64,000 nt of DNA. Source: Mycobacterium sp. 852014-50255_SCH5639931 (GTDB taxonomy: Bacteria; Actinomycetota; Actinomycetes; Mycobacteriales; Mycobacteriaceae). The stretch's first letter is position 1. Each line of letters starts with the position of its first letter. A program made the translations under genes and the position numbers. The stretch is from assembly GCF_001665605.1 (NCBI RefSeq), contig NZ_LZSV01000032.1, positions 49,098-113,097 on the forward strand, read 5' to 3'. Below are positions 33,184 through 44,822 of the stretch, one piece after another. The notes under the pieces were generated by a model. The model had not been told where the DNA came from and searched no databases. It saw only the letters and a program-made list of their open reading frames with translations.

Positions 33184-34217
33184 GCCGTCGGGTCGGGGCC
33201 GCCCGGCAATTCGGCGGCGGCGAGTTCCTCCTCAGAGGGCAACCGCAGCGAGACCAGCCCGGCGTAGGTATCCGGTTCGAGTTCCACCCTGTTGACCGTG
33301 ACGTGCACCGGCACCCAATCGTTGTCATGGCCGGGCATTCGCAGCACCCGACTGGTCGCACCGTGGCCGAATTCCTCGGTCATCGAGGACACCAGGTGCT
33401 GATCGTCGGGGTGAACCTTCGGCTCGCCGGTCTCACTGCCGCGCCAGTCGTAGAAGGTGCAGGGCTCGTCCAGCCATTTCAGCAGGGCCCAGTTCTTGAG
33501 GTCGATCAGCGCGCGGTGGACGCCGGCCTGAGCGAGCCCGCTCAGGATCCGTTGCGCCAGATCGTCTGTCGACACCTCTGGGCCCTTGAGTTCGGCGCGC
33601 CAGTTGATCGCCCGCGCGACCAGATGGTCCCGGCCGTCGGGGCCCGCCTCCAGGCCGGTGCGCGCGACGAAACCGATCCGCATGGGGTTGCCCTGCCAAT
33701 CGGTGAGATCCCAGGTGCTGCAGAGTGTTTGGTTGGGCTCGGCCTTCACGGCCATGGCCAGCACCTTGGTTTCGTTGGGGTTGAGCTCGCGAGAGGGAAG
33801 GTCTTCGGCGAAGGCCCTGCCGAAGGTGACCTCGACTTCGGGATTCTTTCCGCTGTTGGCCAACGACTCCCGGGTGTCGGTGGCGACGCCCATGGTCAGG
33901 TCCCACTTCAGCGGCCCGGGGGTCGGCCGCTCGGGTGGTTCGACGTCCGCGGGGCCGGTCCACACATGCACCCCGTGGATATGGCCGTCGGACATCACCA
34001 CCGGTTCGGTGCGAATGACGCGGTCGCGCTTGGGAGTGATGCTGGTCAAGCTCTGACCGGTCTGTACCGACTCGGCGATCGCCGTCCGAACCGCGGAGAG
34101 ATAAGGACTGCGGCGCATGAACGTGGTGATCGGGACGAGATTCTTAAGTTGGCGTCCCTGCGCCACCACGGTGGGTTCACCCCCCAGCGTCTCCACGAGC
34201 AACCAGTCGTGGCCCAT
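33180..34217 (-). CDS. Rv3651-like PAS/GAF-type sensor protein
   Basis: This 345-residue protein matches the H37Rv Rv3651 length exactly when started at the ATG at 34217 (MGHDWLLVETLG). I see no membrane segment. The family has a tandem PAS/GAF-like architecture proposed for ligand sensing; blocks such as NLVPITTFMRRSPYL and VPVHVTVNRVEL fit it. Longer upstream frames lack conservation. Its 3' end meets the radical SAM gene with a 3-base overlap. Confidence 0.9.
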   Translation of the reverse strand: MGHDWLLVETLGGEPTVVAQGRQLKNLVPITTFMRRSPYLSAVRTAIAESVQTGQSLTSITPKRDRVIRTEPVVMSDGHIHGVHVWTGPADVEPPERPTPGPLKWDLTMGVATDTRESLANSGKNPEVEVTFGRAFAEDLPSRELNPNETKVLAMAVKAEPNQTLCSTWDLTDWQGNPMRIGFVARTGLEAGPDGRDHLVARAINWRAELKGPEVSTDDLAQRILSGLAQAGVHRALIDLKNWALLKWLDEPCTFYDWRGSETGEPKVHPDDQHLVSSMTEEFGHGATSRVLRMPGHDNDWVPVHVTVNRVELEPDTYAGLVSLRLPSEEELAAAELPGGPDPTA

Positions 34218-34456
34218 GCGGCCGATTTTACGGCGACGGTCCCGCATTGTTGGGACCTCGGGCCTACCGGCCATGTCGGCGCCGTCCGCGGGCCTCAGGC
34301 GCAACCCCACCGGCGAGCCGGTGAATTTGCCAATGTCGTTGTGGCCTTGGTAGTTTGCTGCTGCGCCCGCGAGGTCGGGGCTGCCGCCGCTCACCGATGA
34401 GCGTCCGTTAGCCCGTCAGACGGCATCCGTGGGGTCGACCGTCGAGGGGTCGGTCG

Positions 34457-36787
34457 TCATCCGCCGGATTGCTCAGCGTGCGGCAGCTCCGCGAGGACCA
34501 GGTGCAACACCCGCACCGCACCCTCCTTGTCGAGCGGGTCGTTGCCGTTGCCGCATTTCGGGGACTGCACGCAGGACGGACACCCCCGGGGGCACTCGCA
34601 TGCCTCGATGGCGGCGGCGGTCGCACCCAGCCAGGTACGCGCCTGGCGAAAACCGCGCTCGGCGAACCCGGCGCCGCCCGGATAGCCGTCGTACACGAAG
34701 ACACTGGGCAGACCGGCCGGGTCCGGTCCCACCGCGGTGGACAAGCCGCCGATATCGCCCCGATCGCAGCTGGCCACCAGCGGCAGCAGGCCGATCGCCG
34801 CGTGCTCGGCGGCGTGCAGTGATCCGGGGATCCGCGGCGCGTCAATCCCCTTGCGCAGCAGGGCTTCTTCGGTGATGGTGTACATCACCGCGGTGGTCGC
34901 CAGCGTGTGTTCCGGCATGTCCAACTCGATGAAGTCGATCACCTCTCCGGAAAGCCGGCGACGCAGATACCCCACCACTTGGTGGGTGACGGTGACGGGC
35001 ACCAGACCCAGGGTGACGGGCCCGAACTGTGCGCGTTCGCCGGTACCGGTGACCGTGATGTCGGTGATTTCCCGCGCAAACGTCGCGTAGCCGGGGTCCT
35101 CGGCGTGCACGAAGGCGATCGCATCCTCGAGGTTCAACGAGTCGACGACATAACTTTCCCCTTGATGGAGGTAGACGGCGCCCGGGTGGACCGAAGCCGG
35201 GGCCTGACCGACACCGGTGCTGCCCAGCAGCCGCCCGGTGTCGGCCTCGACGATGACGATCTGGCCGCCCGAGGATCCCCGAATGTCCACCGCCCCATGC
35301 GGTTCTAGTCCTGCCGCGGGAAAGTACTTGCCGTTGCGCCGCCGCAACAATCCGTCGTCGATCAGACCCTCGGCCACCTCGGTTGCCCCGAAGTCGCGCA
35401 CCTCGGCCTCGTCCAGCGGCATTTCGGTTGCGGCGCAGAGCAGTTGGGGCCCCAGAATGTAGGGGTTGGCGGGGTCGATCACCACCCGCTCGACCGGCTT
35501 GCCCAGCAGCGCGGTGGGGTTGTGCACCAGATACGTGTCCAGCGGATCGTCGCGGGCGATCAGCACCACCAGCGCGCCCTGCCCGCGCCGGCCCGACCGG
35601 CCGGCCTGCTGCCAGAACGAGGCGACCGTGCCCGGGAACCCGGCGAGGACCACCGCGTCCAGTCCGGCGATGTCGACACCCAACTCCAGGGCATTCGTGG
35701 TGGCCAGGCCGCGCAACCGGCCCTCCGCGAGGGCCCGCTCCAGCGCGGTGCGGTCCTCGGCGAGATAGCCGGCCCGATACGACGCCACCTTGCCGGAGAG
35801 CCCGGGAGCGATCTCGTCCAACCGCGCCTGGGTGCCCAAGGCGGTCAACTCCGCGGCGCGGCGTGACCGCACGAACGTCAGCGTCTGCGCCCCCTCGGCG
35901 ATCAGGTCGGCCATCACCCGCGCCGCCTCCGCGCCGGCCGAGCGGCGCACCGGCGCGCCGTTCTCGCCGAGCAGGTCGGCGCGCAGCGCCGGTTCCCACA
36001 ACGCGACCGTCCTCGCGCCCTGGGGCGAACCGTCCTCGGTGACCTCATCGACCGGAAGCCCGATGAGCTCGGCCGCCGTCGCGCCCGGTGCGTCCGTCGT
36101 CGCGCTGGCGAAGATGACAGTGGGAGCGGACGAATACCGCGCACACAGCCGCAGCAACCGCCGCAGCACCATCGCCACGTTGGAGCCGAAAACCCCACGG
36201 TAGTAATGGCATTCGTCGACGATCACGAACCGAAGGCCCCGCAACAGCACGGCCCATCTGGCATGGTTGCGCAGAATGGACAAATGGATCATGTCGGGAT
36301 TGGAGAACAGCCACCGGGATCGCTCCCGCGCGAACCGGCGGACTTCCGGGGGGCTGTCGCCGTCGTAGGCGGTGGGAGCCACGTCATGCAGCCGTGGAAC
36401 GGCGGCCGTCAGCGCGTGCGCGGCCCGCAATTGGTCGTGGCCCAGCGCCTTCGTCGGGGACAGGTACAGCACCCGAGCCCGCGGATCGGTGGCCAGCGCG
36501 TTGAGGACGGGAAGCTGATACGCCAATGACTTGCCCGACGCGGTCCCGGTGCTCACCACCACATGACGGCCGGCGTGCGCCAGCTCCGCGGCCGCCGACT
36601 GGTGTGACCAGGGCGAACTCACCCCGCGGTCGGTGAACGCGCGCACCACGTCCGGCTCGGCCCACCCCGGCCAACTATGCGGACGGCCGCTTCGTGGCGG
36701 GAGTTCGGCGACGTGCCGCAGCGGGTGCTCGTCGGCGTCGGTACCGGCGAGCGCGGCGGCGAGCAGGTCGCTGCCGAAACTCGCCAT
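34457..36787 (-). CDS. DEAD/DEAH-box helicase with DUF1998 (Rv3649-like)
   Basis: This 776-residue superfamily 2 helicase is of the Hrq1/YprA type. Motif I is STGTASGKSLAY, motif II is DECHYYRG, motif III is ASATT, and the C-terminal helicase has the QAGRSGRRGQ motif VI. A C-terminal DUF1998 Zn-binding block carries CECPRGCPSCVQSPKCGN with four Cys. It is probably a 3'-5' DNA helicase in repair. The ATG at 36787 has AGGAG seven bases upstream; the much longer open frame beyond it overlaps the cspA leader and is rejected. Confidence 0.94.
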   Translation of the reverse strand: MASFGSDLLAAALAGTDADEHPLRHVAELPPRSGRPHSWPGWAEPDVVRAFTDRGVSSPWSHQSAAAELAHAGRHVVVSTGTASGKSLAYQLPVLNALATDPRARVLYLSPTKALGHDQLRAAHALTAAVPRLHDVAPTAYDGDSPPEVRRFARERSRWLFSNPDMIHLSILRNHARWAVLLRGLRFVIVDECHYYRGVFGSNVAMVLRRLLRLCARYSSAPTVIFASATTDAPGATAAELIGLPVDEVTEDGSPQGARTVALWEPALRADLLGENGAPVRRSAGAEAARVMADLIAEGAQTLTFVRSRRAAELTALGTQARLDEIAPGLSGKVASYRAGYLAEDRTALERALAEGRLRGLATTNALELGVDIAGLDAVVLAGFPGTVASFWQQAGRSGRRGQGALVVLIARDDPLDTYLVHNPTALLGKPVERVVIDPANPYILGPQLLCAATEMPLDEAEVRDFGATEVAEGLIDDGLLRRRNGKYFPAAGLEPHGAVDIRGSSGGQIVIVEADTGRLLGSTGVGQAPASVHPGAVYLHQGESYVVDSLNLEDAIAFVHAEDPGYATFAREITDITVTGTGERAQFGPVTLGLVPVTVTHQVVGYLRRRLSGEVIDFIELDMPEHTLATTAVMYTITEEALLRKGIDAPRIPGSLHAAEHAAIGLLPLVASCDRGDIGGLSTAVGPDPAGLPSVFVYDGYPGGAGFAERGFRQARTWLGATAAAIEACECPRGCPSCVQSPKCGNGNDPLDKEGAVRVLHLVLAELPHAEQSGG

Positions 36788-37045
36788 TCGCACTCTCCTG
36801 GGACCGGCTGAGACTCCGTCCAAGACGCAAGTCTGTCGCCGAAGCGATGAACATGGTTGACTATTCGCGGTCGCAGCTTCTGTGTTCGTGTCAAACTTTC
36901 GCAGGATCGACGTTGCGGCCGCGGTTCCTGCGAGGTTAATCGGTCGGGTGAAGTTCCGGCGACTGAGCGAGGTATGGCGGTCGTACCAGGCCCGGGGCAT
37001 CGGCAGGCGGTGCCCCGCACCCAGAAGAAAAGGAAAGATCGAGAG
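36788..37045. promoter_or_regulatory. Divergent helicase/cspA promoter and cspA leader
   Basis: This 258 bp stretch has no gene. TTGACT at 36857-36862 could be a -35 for cspA, which would leave a 5' leader of about 150 bases, as is usual for cold-shock genes whose leaders control translation. The -10 is not clear. The helicase ribosome-binding site lies at the left edge. Confidence 0.4.
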
Positions 37046-37249
37046 ATGCCACAGGGAACTGTGAAGTGGTTCAACGCGGAGAAGGGCTTCGGGTTCATTG
37101 CCCCCGAAGACGGTTCCGCGGATGTTTTTGTCCACTACACGGAGATCCAGGGTTCGGGCTTCCGCACCCTCGAAGAAAACCAGAAGGTCGAGTTCGAAAT
37201 CGGCCACAGCCCTAAGGGCCCCCAGGCCACCGGAGTCCGCCCCGCTTAA
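37046..37249 (+). CDS. cspA: Cold-shock protein CspA
   Basis: This 67-residue single cold-shock domain is essentially identical to other mycobacterial CspA. RNP1 KGFGFI and RNP2 VFVHY are intact. It binds single-stranded RNA/DNA and melts secondary structure. GAGAG just before the ATG and AGGAAAG further up give weak to moderate ribosome binding. A strong intrinsic terminator follows 17 bases after the stop. Confidence 0.97.
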   Translation: MPQGTVKWFNAEKGFGFIAPEDGSADVFVHYTEIQGSGFRTLEENQKVEFEIGHSPKGPQATGVRPA

Positions 37250-37266
37250 GCGGAGCAGGTCTTCCA

Positions 37267-37316
37267 CGAACCCCCCGTGCAGTCCCGCCCAGCGGGCCCG
37301 TCGGGGGGTTTTCGTA
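37267..37316 (+). terminator. Intrinsic terminator of cspA
   Basis: The CCCCCCG arm (37272-37278) pairs with CGGGGGG (37303-37309), flanked by ACGAA and TTTTCGT, with an inner CCCGC/GCGGG hairpin and a T4 run. It is one of the few classical terminators in the window. Confidence 0.8.
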
Positions 37317-37392
37317 TTCCGGCCAGTGCCGAACCGTCGCCGCGCCGGTTGCCTCAAGACGCGAATGGCCGACCTGGCCTACTGTCGGTGGC

Positions 37393-37983
37393 GTGAGCCA
37401 GCTTTCCTTCTTCACAGCGGAGTCGGTGCCGCCCGCGGTCGCCGACCTCTCCGGGGTGCTGGCGGCTTCCGGTCAGATCGTCATGGTCGGCGGTCCGGGC
37501 ACGCAGGGCGCGCGCCTGTCTGTGGTGGTGGATCAGGCCTGGCGTGCCGCCGCGCTGGCCGCGATGATCCGCGAGGCGGGGCTGGAGCCCGAAATCGGCC
37601 GCACCGACGAGGACACCCCGTTGGTGCGGACGGCGGTCACCGCGGCGTTGGTGAATTTGGCCGCCGAATGGACGCGCGGCGCGGTCAAAACGGTGCCGCC
37701 GCGGTGGCTGCCCGGGCCGCGGGAATTGCGGGCCTGGACGCTGGCGGCCGGTCATCCCGAGGGCGACCATTACCTGTTGGGCCTGGATCCGCACGCGCCC
37801 GATACCCATTCCCCGCTGGCGTCGGCTTTGATGCGGGTCGGAATCGCTCCCACATTGATCGGCACCCGCGGTGGCCGGCCGGCGCTGCGGATCAGCGGCC
37901 GTCGCCGGCTATCGCGCCTGGTAGAGAACGTGGGCGACGCCCCCGACGGCGTCGACGTGGCATCGGTATGGCCGCGGGTATAA
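37393..37983 (+). CDS. Conserved hypothetical protein (Rv3647c-like)
   Basis: This 196-residue soluble protein begins at GTG (MSQLSFFTAES). It has a Rossmann-like beta-alpha start (GQIVMVGG) and a basic C-terminal end (RGGRPALRISGRRRLSRLVENVG). No catalytic motif is recognised. It lies upstream of topA in the same direction with a 193 bp gap. Family members are restricted, as far as I recall, to Actinobacteria. Confidence 0.87.
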   Translation: MSQLSFFTAESVPPAVADLSGVLAASGQIVMVGGPGTQGARLSVVVDQAWRAAALAAMIREAGLEPEIGRTDEDTPLVRTAVTAALVNLAAEWTRGAVKTVPPRWLPGPRELRAWTLAAGHPEGDHYLLGLDPHAPDTHSPLASALMRVGIAPTLIGTRGGRPALRISGRRRLSRLVENVGDAPDGVDVASVWPRV

Positions 37984-38176
37984 CCGCGGAAAAAGATTTG
38001 CGTTTCCGGCGGCCGGTTTGCGCAGTCGCGCCTCAGGGTGCGAAATTGTCAGGTGCCCGAGGGCGAAGGAACGCTGGCGTATCTGAATTTCCGCGGAATT
38101 TTTGACGCCGGCCTGTCATTCTTCTGCGGGGCGGCCTCGCAGGGGGGCCGGGATCAAGGATGGAGCGTAAGCGTAG

Positions 38177-40972
<2,796 letters not shown>

Positions 40973-40976
40973 GTGC

Positions 40977-41000
40977 GGTCCCGGTCTAGAAGCCGGGGCC
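40977..41000. terminator. Bidirectional hairpin between topA and the cyclase gene
   Basis: GGTCCCGG (40977-40984) pairs with CCGGGGCC (40993-41000), with one G-T wobble and an 8-base loop containing the cyclase stop codon region. It sits between converging genes and has no T-run. Confidence 0.5.
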
Positions 41001-42614
41001 GATCGCCTCGCTATGCACATCCTCGCGGACGGGCCGTACGGGTTGGGAGTCGGTGACTCCGGCCAGCGTCACCGGCCGGGCCAGCTGAGTGGGGGCGGTA
41101 CGGCCCCGCAGCTCGACCACCTCGCCCACATCCCAGCACAAGGCCTCGGCGTCCAGCGCGCCGCTGACGGCGATCGCCGACGCCAGCACGTGGCCGGACT
41201 CGAGTTTGGCCAGCTCGGTCAACCGGGCGGCCTCGTTGACCGGGTCGCCGATCACCGTGTACTCGAAGCGGGCCTGCGCGCCGATGTGCCCGGCGATCGC
41301 CCTGCCCGCCGAGACGCCGATCCCGAACTCCGCCGAGCCGATCACCGGGAGCAGCTCGTCGTGCAGCTCGCGCGCCGCGGCGAGCGCGCCGCCCGACGCG
41401 TCGGGGTGTTCGATCGGCGCACCGAAGATGGCCAGGGCGGCGTCGCCCTGGAACTTGTTGACGAAACCGCCGTGCCGGCCAACGGTTTCGACCACGACGC
41501 GGAAGAACTCGTTGAGCAGGTGGACCACCTCGGCGGGCGGGCGGGTCGCGGCCAGCTTGGTGGAGCCGACCAGGTCGACGAACAGCACCGCGACGTGGCG
41601 CTCCTGACCGCCCAGCTCGGTGCCGCGTTCCAGGGCGCGACGGGCGACGTCTTCACCGACGTAGCGACCGAACAGGTCGCGCAGCCGCTGCCGCTCGGAC
41701 AGGTCACGCACCATGTCGTTGAAGCCGGCCTGCAGCAGGCCCAACTCGCTGGCATCGTAGATCTGCATGTGCGCGTTGTAGTTTCCGCGCTGCACCTCGG
41801 ACAGCGCCCAGCGCAGCTGGCGCAGCGGGTCGGCGATCGACATGGCCACCAGCAGGGTGCTGACGAAGCCGATGCCCAATGCCGCCAGCGCCAGCAACAG
41901 GATGGGGGTGAACAGCTTCTCCGGCGTGGCGTGCAGCAGGGACGCCTTGTCCGCCATCACCGCCAGCACAATGGCCAGCACCGGGACGGCGGTGGACAGC
42001 ATCCACGTCAGGATCTGCCGCAGGATGACGCCCGGCGCCTGCACGTTCTCGGGCACGCCGCTGCGCAGGGCCGCCACGGCCACCGGCCGCAGCACCCGCT
42101 CGGACTGCAGGTAGCCGATGATCGCGGTCGCCGCGGCGCCGAGCCCGGTGGCGACGGCGACGACGGGCGCGGCGAACCGGGCCACCGACCAGCTGGCGAT
42201 GATGAACACCACGCCGCCGATGCACCAGGCCGCCATGCTGATCAGCGTGCGATAGAAGGGCATCCGCAGGGCGCGGCTCCGCGCCAGCTCGGTGGCCGCC
42301 GGGTCGGCCTCGGCGAGCAGGTTGTCGCGGCGCTGCCAGCGGAAGACCGGCATCAGCAGCTTCAGGTTGACCATCCAGCCGGCCAGGAACAACACCACCA
42401 GCGCGGTCGCGAAGACCGCCAGGTTCAGGACCGGCAGATCCTGCAATTGGATGCGATCCTCGGGGGGCAGCGCGTAGCGCAGGAAGCCCAGCACGAAGAG
42501 GGCGCCGATGATGTCGGCCTGCAGCATGCTCAACGAGAACAACGGCCACGGGGTACGCACCACCCACCGGACGAATGCGCTGATCCGCCCGGGCAGTGCT
42601 CCCGCTGTTGCCAC
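40986..42614 (-). CDS. Class III adenylate cyclase, membrane-bound (Rv3645-like)
   Basis: This 542-residue cyclase has six predicted N-terminal membrane helices (about 25-265), a HAMP linker (ADPLRQLRWALSEVQRGNY), and a C-terminal class III catalytic domain (about 335-500). Metal and substrate motifs include FVDLVGSTKL, NKFQGDAALAIFGAP and IGDPVNEAARL. It produces cAMP, which would feed Crp and the cAMP-dependent acetylation of Acs, both encoded in this window. In M. tuberculosis Rv3645 is a dominant cAMP source connected to fatty acid tolerance. Confidence 0.94.
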   Translation of the reverse strand: MATAGALPGRISAFVRWVVRTPWPLFSLSMLQADIIGALFVLGFLRYALPPEDRIQLQDLPVLNLAVFATALVVLFLAGWMVNLKLLMPVFRWQRRDNLLAEADPAATELARSRALRMPFYRTLISMAAWCIGGVVFIIASWSVARFAAPVVAVATGLGAAATAIIGYLQSERVLRPVAVAALRSGVPENVQAPGVILRQILTWMLSTAVPVLAIVLAVMADKASLLHATPEKLFTPILLLALAALGIGFVSTLLVAMSIADPLRQLRWALSEVQRGNYNAHMQIYDASELGLLQAGFNDMVRDLSERQRLRDLFGRYVGEDVARRALERGTELGGQERHVAVLFVDLVGSTKLAATRPPAEVVHLLNEFFRVVVETVGRHGGFVNKFQGDAALAIFGAPIEHPDASGGALAAARELHDELLPVIGSAEFGIGVSAGRAIAGHIGAQARFEYTVIGDPVNEAARLTELAKLESGHVLASAIAVSGALDAEALCWDVGEVVELRGRTAPTQLARPVTLAGVTDSQPVRPVREDVHSEAIGPGF

Positions 42615-42768
42615 GATCCCACCGTATCGGTCAGCAGGGACTTGTCGGAAACTTACAACGATCTCGACGCGCCCCCATTCGGGCCGAAAAGAGCCGAAAG
42701 GTAACGGGATTGTCCCAATACGGTGGCCGATCGGTATATGTCGGCGGTGGTGGCTACTGTTACCGGTG

Positions 42769-43977
42769 ATGTCCGGGGTGTTTACGCGGCTGGTAGGCCA
42801 GGACGTGGTGACGGCCGAACTGCTCGCCGCCGCCAGGGCGGCCCGCGGTGATCTGGTTCACAGCGATGCGGGCGCCGGGACTATGACACATGCATGGCTG
42901 ATCACGGGCCCCCCCGGGTCGGGGCGCTCGGTCGCGGCGCTGTGCTTCGCCGCCGCGCTGCAGTGCACCTCCGATGGGGAACCGGGGTGCGGGCAATGCC
43001 GGGCGTGCACGACGACCATGGCCGGCACCCACTCCGACGTGCGCCGGGTGATCCCCGAAGGGCTGTCCATCGGGGTGGACGAGATGCGCGCTATCGTGCA
43101 GATCGCGTCGCGGCGGCCGGCCACCGGGCACCGGCAGATCGTGGTGATCGAGGACGCCGACCGGCTCACCGAGGGCGCCGCCAACGCGCTGCTCAAGGTC
43201 GTCGAGGAGCCGCCGCCGTCGACCGTGTTCCTGCTGTGCGCGCCGTCGGTGGATCCCGAGGACATCGCCATCACGTTGCGTTCCCGCTGCCGGCACGTCG
43301 CGCTGGTCACCCCGCCGACCGAGGCGATCGCGCGCGTCCTGATCGACAGCGACGGCCTGACTCCGGACACCGCGAACTGGGCGGCGTCGGTCAGCGGAGG
43401 CCACGTCGGCCGGGCGCGGCGGCTGGCCACCGATTCCGAGGCCCGGGAACGCCGCGAGCGGGCGCTGGCGCTGGTGCGCGACGCCGCGACGCCGGCGCGG
43501 GCCTACGCCGCCGCGGAGGAGCTGGTGGCCGCGGCCGAAGCCGAGGCCTTGGTGCTCACGGCGGACCGCGCCGAGGCCGAGACCGAGGAGTTGCGGACGG
43601 CGCTGGGCGCCGGCGGCACGGGTAAGGGCACCGCCGGGGCGATGCGGGGTGCCACCGGCGCGATGAAAGACCTCGAACGGCGGCAGAAGTCGCGTCACAC
43701 TCGGGCCTCACGCGACGCGCTGGATCGGGCGCTGATCGACTTGGCGAACTATTTCCGGGACGCGCTCATGGTTTCGGCGGGCGCGGGTTCGGTGCGGCCG
43801 AATCATCCGGATATGGCCGATCGGGTGGCGGCGCTGGCCGCCCACGCCCCGCCGCAGCGGTTGCTGCGCTGCATCGAGGCGGTGCTGGAGTGCCGTGAGG
43901 CGTTGGCGATCAACGTCAAGCCCAAGTTCGCCGTCGACGCCATGGTGGCCACCTTCGGGCAGGAACTGCGCGACTGA
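42769..43977 (+). CDS. holB: DNA polymerase III delta-prime subunit
   Basis: This 402-residue clamp-loader AAA+ protein has a P-loop position reading GPPGSGRSV, where the usual Lys is Arg, as expected for a non-hydrolysing delta-prime subunit. A four-Cys zinc module reads CTSDGEPGCGQCRAC. The conserved IVVIEDADRLTEGAANALLKVVEEPP and TLRSRCR (SRC motif) are present. The ATG at 42769 gives the H37Rv length within one residue. Confidence 0.95.
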   Translation: MSGVFTRLVGQDVVTAELLAAARAARGDLVHSDAGAGTMTHAWLITGPPGSGRSVAALCFAAALQCTSDGEPGCGQCRACTTTMAGTHSDVRRVIPEGLSIGVDEMRAIVQIASRRPATGHRQIVVIEDADRLTEGAANALLKVVEEPPPSTVFLLCAPSVDPEDIAITLRSRCRHVALVTPPTEAIARVLIDSDGLTPDTANWAASVSGGHVGRARRLATDSEARERRERALALVRDAATPARAYAAAEELVAAAEAEALVLTADRAEAETEELRTALGAGGTGKGTAGAMRGATGAMKDLERRQKSRHTRASRDALDRALIDLANYFRDALMVSAGAGSVRPNHPDMADRVAALAAHAPPQRLLRCIEAVLECREALAINVKPKFAVDAMVATFGQELRD

Positions 43978-44086
43978 ACCGCCCGGCGACGATCCAGACG
44001 GCGTAGCCGTGTTAGGAGAAGCCGGGCAATACGAACTTGGGTGGGCGCGGCCGCCTGCCGTAGACTCGTGCCGCCCGTCAGGGCAC

Positions 44087-44159
44087 GCCACCTTAGCTCA
44101 GTCGGTAGAGCGGCTCACTCGTAATGAGCAGGTCAGGAGTTCGATTCTCCTAGGTGGCT
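44087..44159 (+). tRNA. tRNA-Thr (anticodon CGT)
   Basis: This 73-base tRNA has acceptor arms GCCACCT (44087-44093) and AGGTGGC (44152-44158) with discriminator T. The anticodon stem GCTCA/TGAGC surrounds the loop CTCGTAA, giving anticodon CGT. The T-loop is TTCGATT. No CCA is encoded. The last ten bases overlap the stop end of the convergent TetR gene, marking a probable integration junction. Confidence 0.97.
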
Positions 44160-44755
44160 CGTTCCGGTAGCAGCGCCTCGATCATGCGCTCGACGCGCTC
44201 GCGCACCGCATCGCGCGGCACCCTGATCGCCGACACGTCATCGAAGTGACAAAGCCCGAGCAGTAGCAGGAACACGACTTTCGTCGTGGCGTTCGGGTTC
44301 GGATCGGTCGCCGTGAGCGTTCCGACGAACCGGTCGGCGTAGTCCCGGTGCCACTGCGCGATCAAGGACGCCAACCGCTCGTCGCGCCGGCTGGCGAGGT
44401 GCAGCTCGGCGATCAGCCGCCGGTTCTGTGTCATCTCCGGCCGCAGGTAAGCCATCGCGATGGCCTGCAGGGTCCCTGCGCCGCGACCGGCCCGCAGCGC
44501 GGCGGCGGTGATCTGGTCGAGGGCGCGCACCGCGGCCGCGTACAGCAACTCCTCGCGGCTGTGAAAGTGGTTGTAGACGGCTGTCGGCGACACGCCCGCC
44601 CGCTCCGCGATCCGCGGCAGCGTGCTGCCTTCGAACCCCCTCTCGACGCAGACCGCCGCCGCGGCATCGAGGAGTCGCCGGGCGGTGAGCTGTCCGTCCG
44701 AGTTGGGCGGGCGGCCCCGCGGGCGACGCGGCGGCGCCTTCTGCTTGTTCGGCAT
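44150..44755 (-). CDS. TetR-family regulator of the Rieske cassette
   Basis: This 201-residue protein (from the ATG at 44755) has an Arg/Pro-rich N-terminal arm, a TetR HTH (TLPRIAERAGVSPTAVYNHFHSREELLY) and an all-helical ligand domain. An ATG ten codons earlier (44785) lies inside the operator and is less likely. It is divergent from the oxygenase gene and probably represses it and itself. The stop codon (TAG, plus-strand 44150-44152) is made by tRNA-Thr sequence. Confidence 0.92.
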   Translation of the reverse strand: MPNKQKAPPRRPRGRPPNSDGQLTARRLLDAAAAVCVERGFEGSTLPRIAERAGVSPTAVYNHFHSREELLYAAAVRALDQITAAALRAGRGAGTLQAIAMAYLRPEMTQNRRLIAELHLASRRDERLASLIAQWHRDYADRFVGTLTATDPNPNATTKVVFLLLLGLCHFDDVSAIRVPRDAVRERVERMIEALLPERAT

Positions 44756-44774
44756 GCGGCCATTCTTGCCGGAA

Positions 44775-44791
44775 CAAGACAGCATGTCTTG
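44775..44791. promoter_or_regulatory. TetR operator palindrome
   Basis: A perfect 17-base inverted repeat, CAAGACA-gca-TGTCTTG, lies in the divergent TetR/Rieske intergenic region and overlaps the first bases of the -35 box. Its size, symmetry and position are typical of TetR-family operators. Confidence 0.75.
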
Positions 44792-44816
44792 ATAAATGAG
44801 GGATCATTCATATACT
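44789..44816 (+). promoter_or_regulatory. Promoter of the Rieske oxygenase operon
   Basis: TTGATA (44789-44794) and TATACT (44811-44816) are separated by 16 bases, close to the housekeeping sigma consensus. The predicted start of transcription, seven bases after the -10, is the GTG at 44823, implying a leaderless mRNA. Binding at the operator would occlude the -35. Confidence 0.65.
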
Positions 44817-44822
44817 CGAGTA

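Noticed and set aside
36788..37357. 190-codon upstream extension of the helicase
   Set aside because: It covers the cspA gene and leader on the opposite strand. The ATG at 36787 has a strong ribosome-binding site and the expected length.
41013..42704. 563-codon open frame antisense to the adenylate cyclase
   Set aside because: It is rich in Gln/His/Arg from high-GC antisense reading, has no recognisable domain, and lies wholly opposite a well-supported gene.
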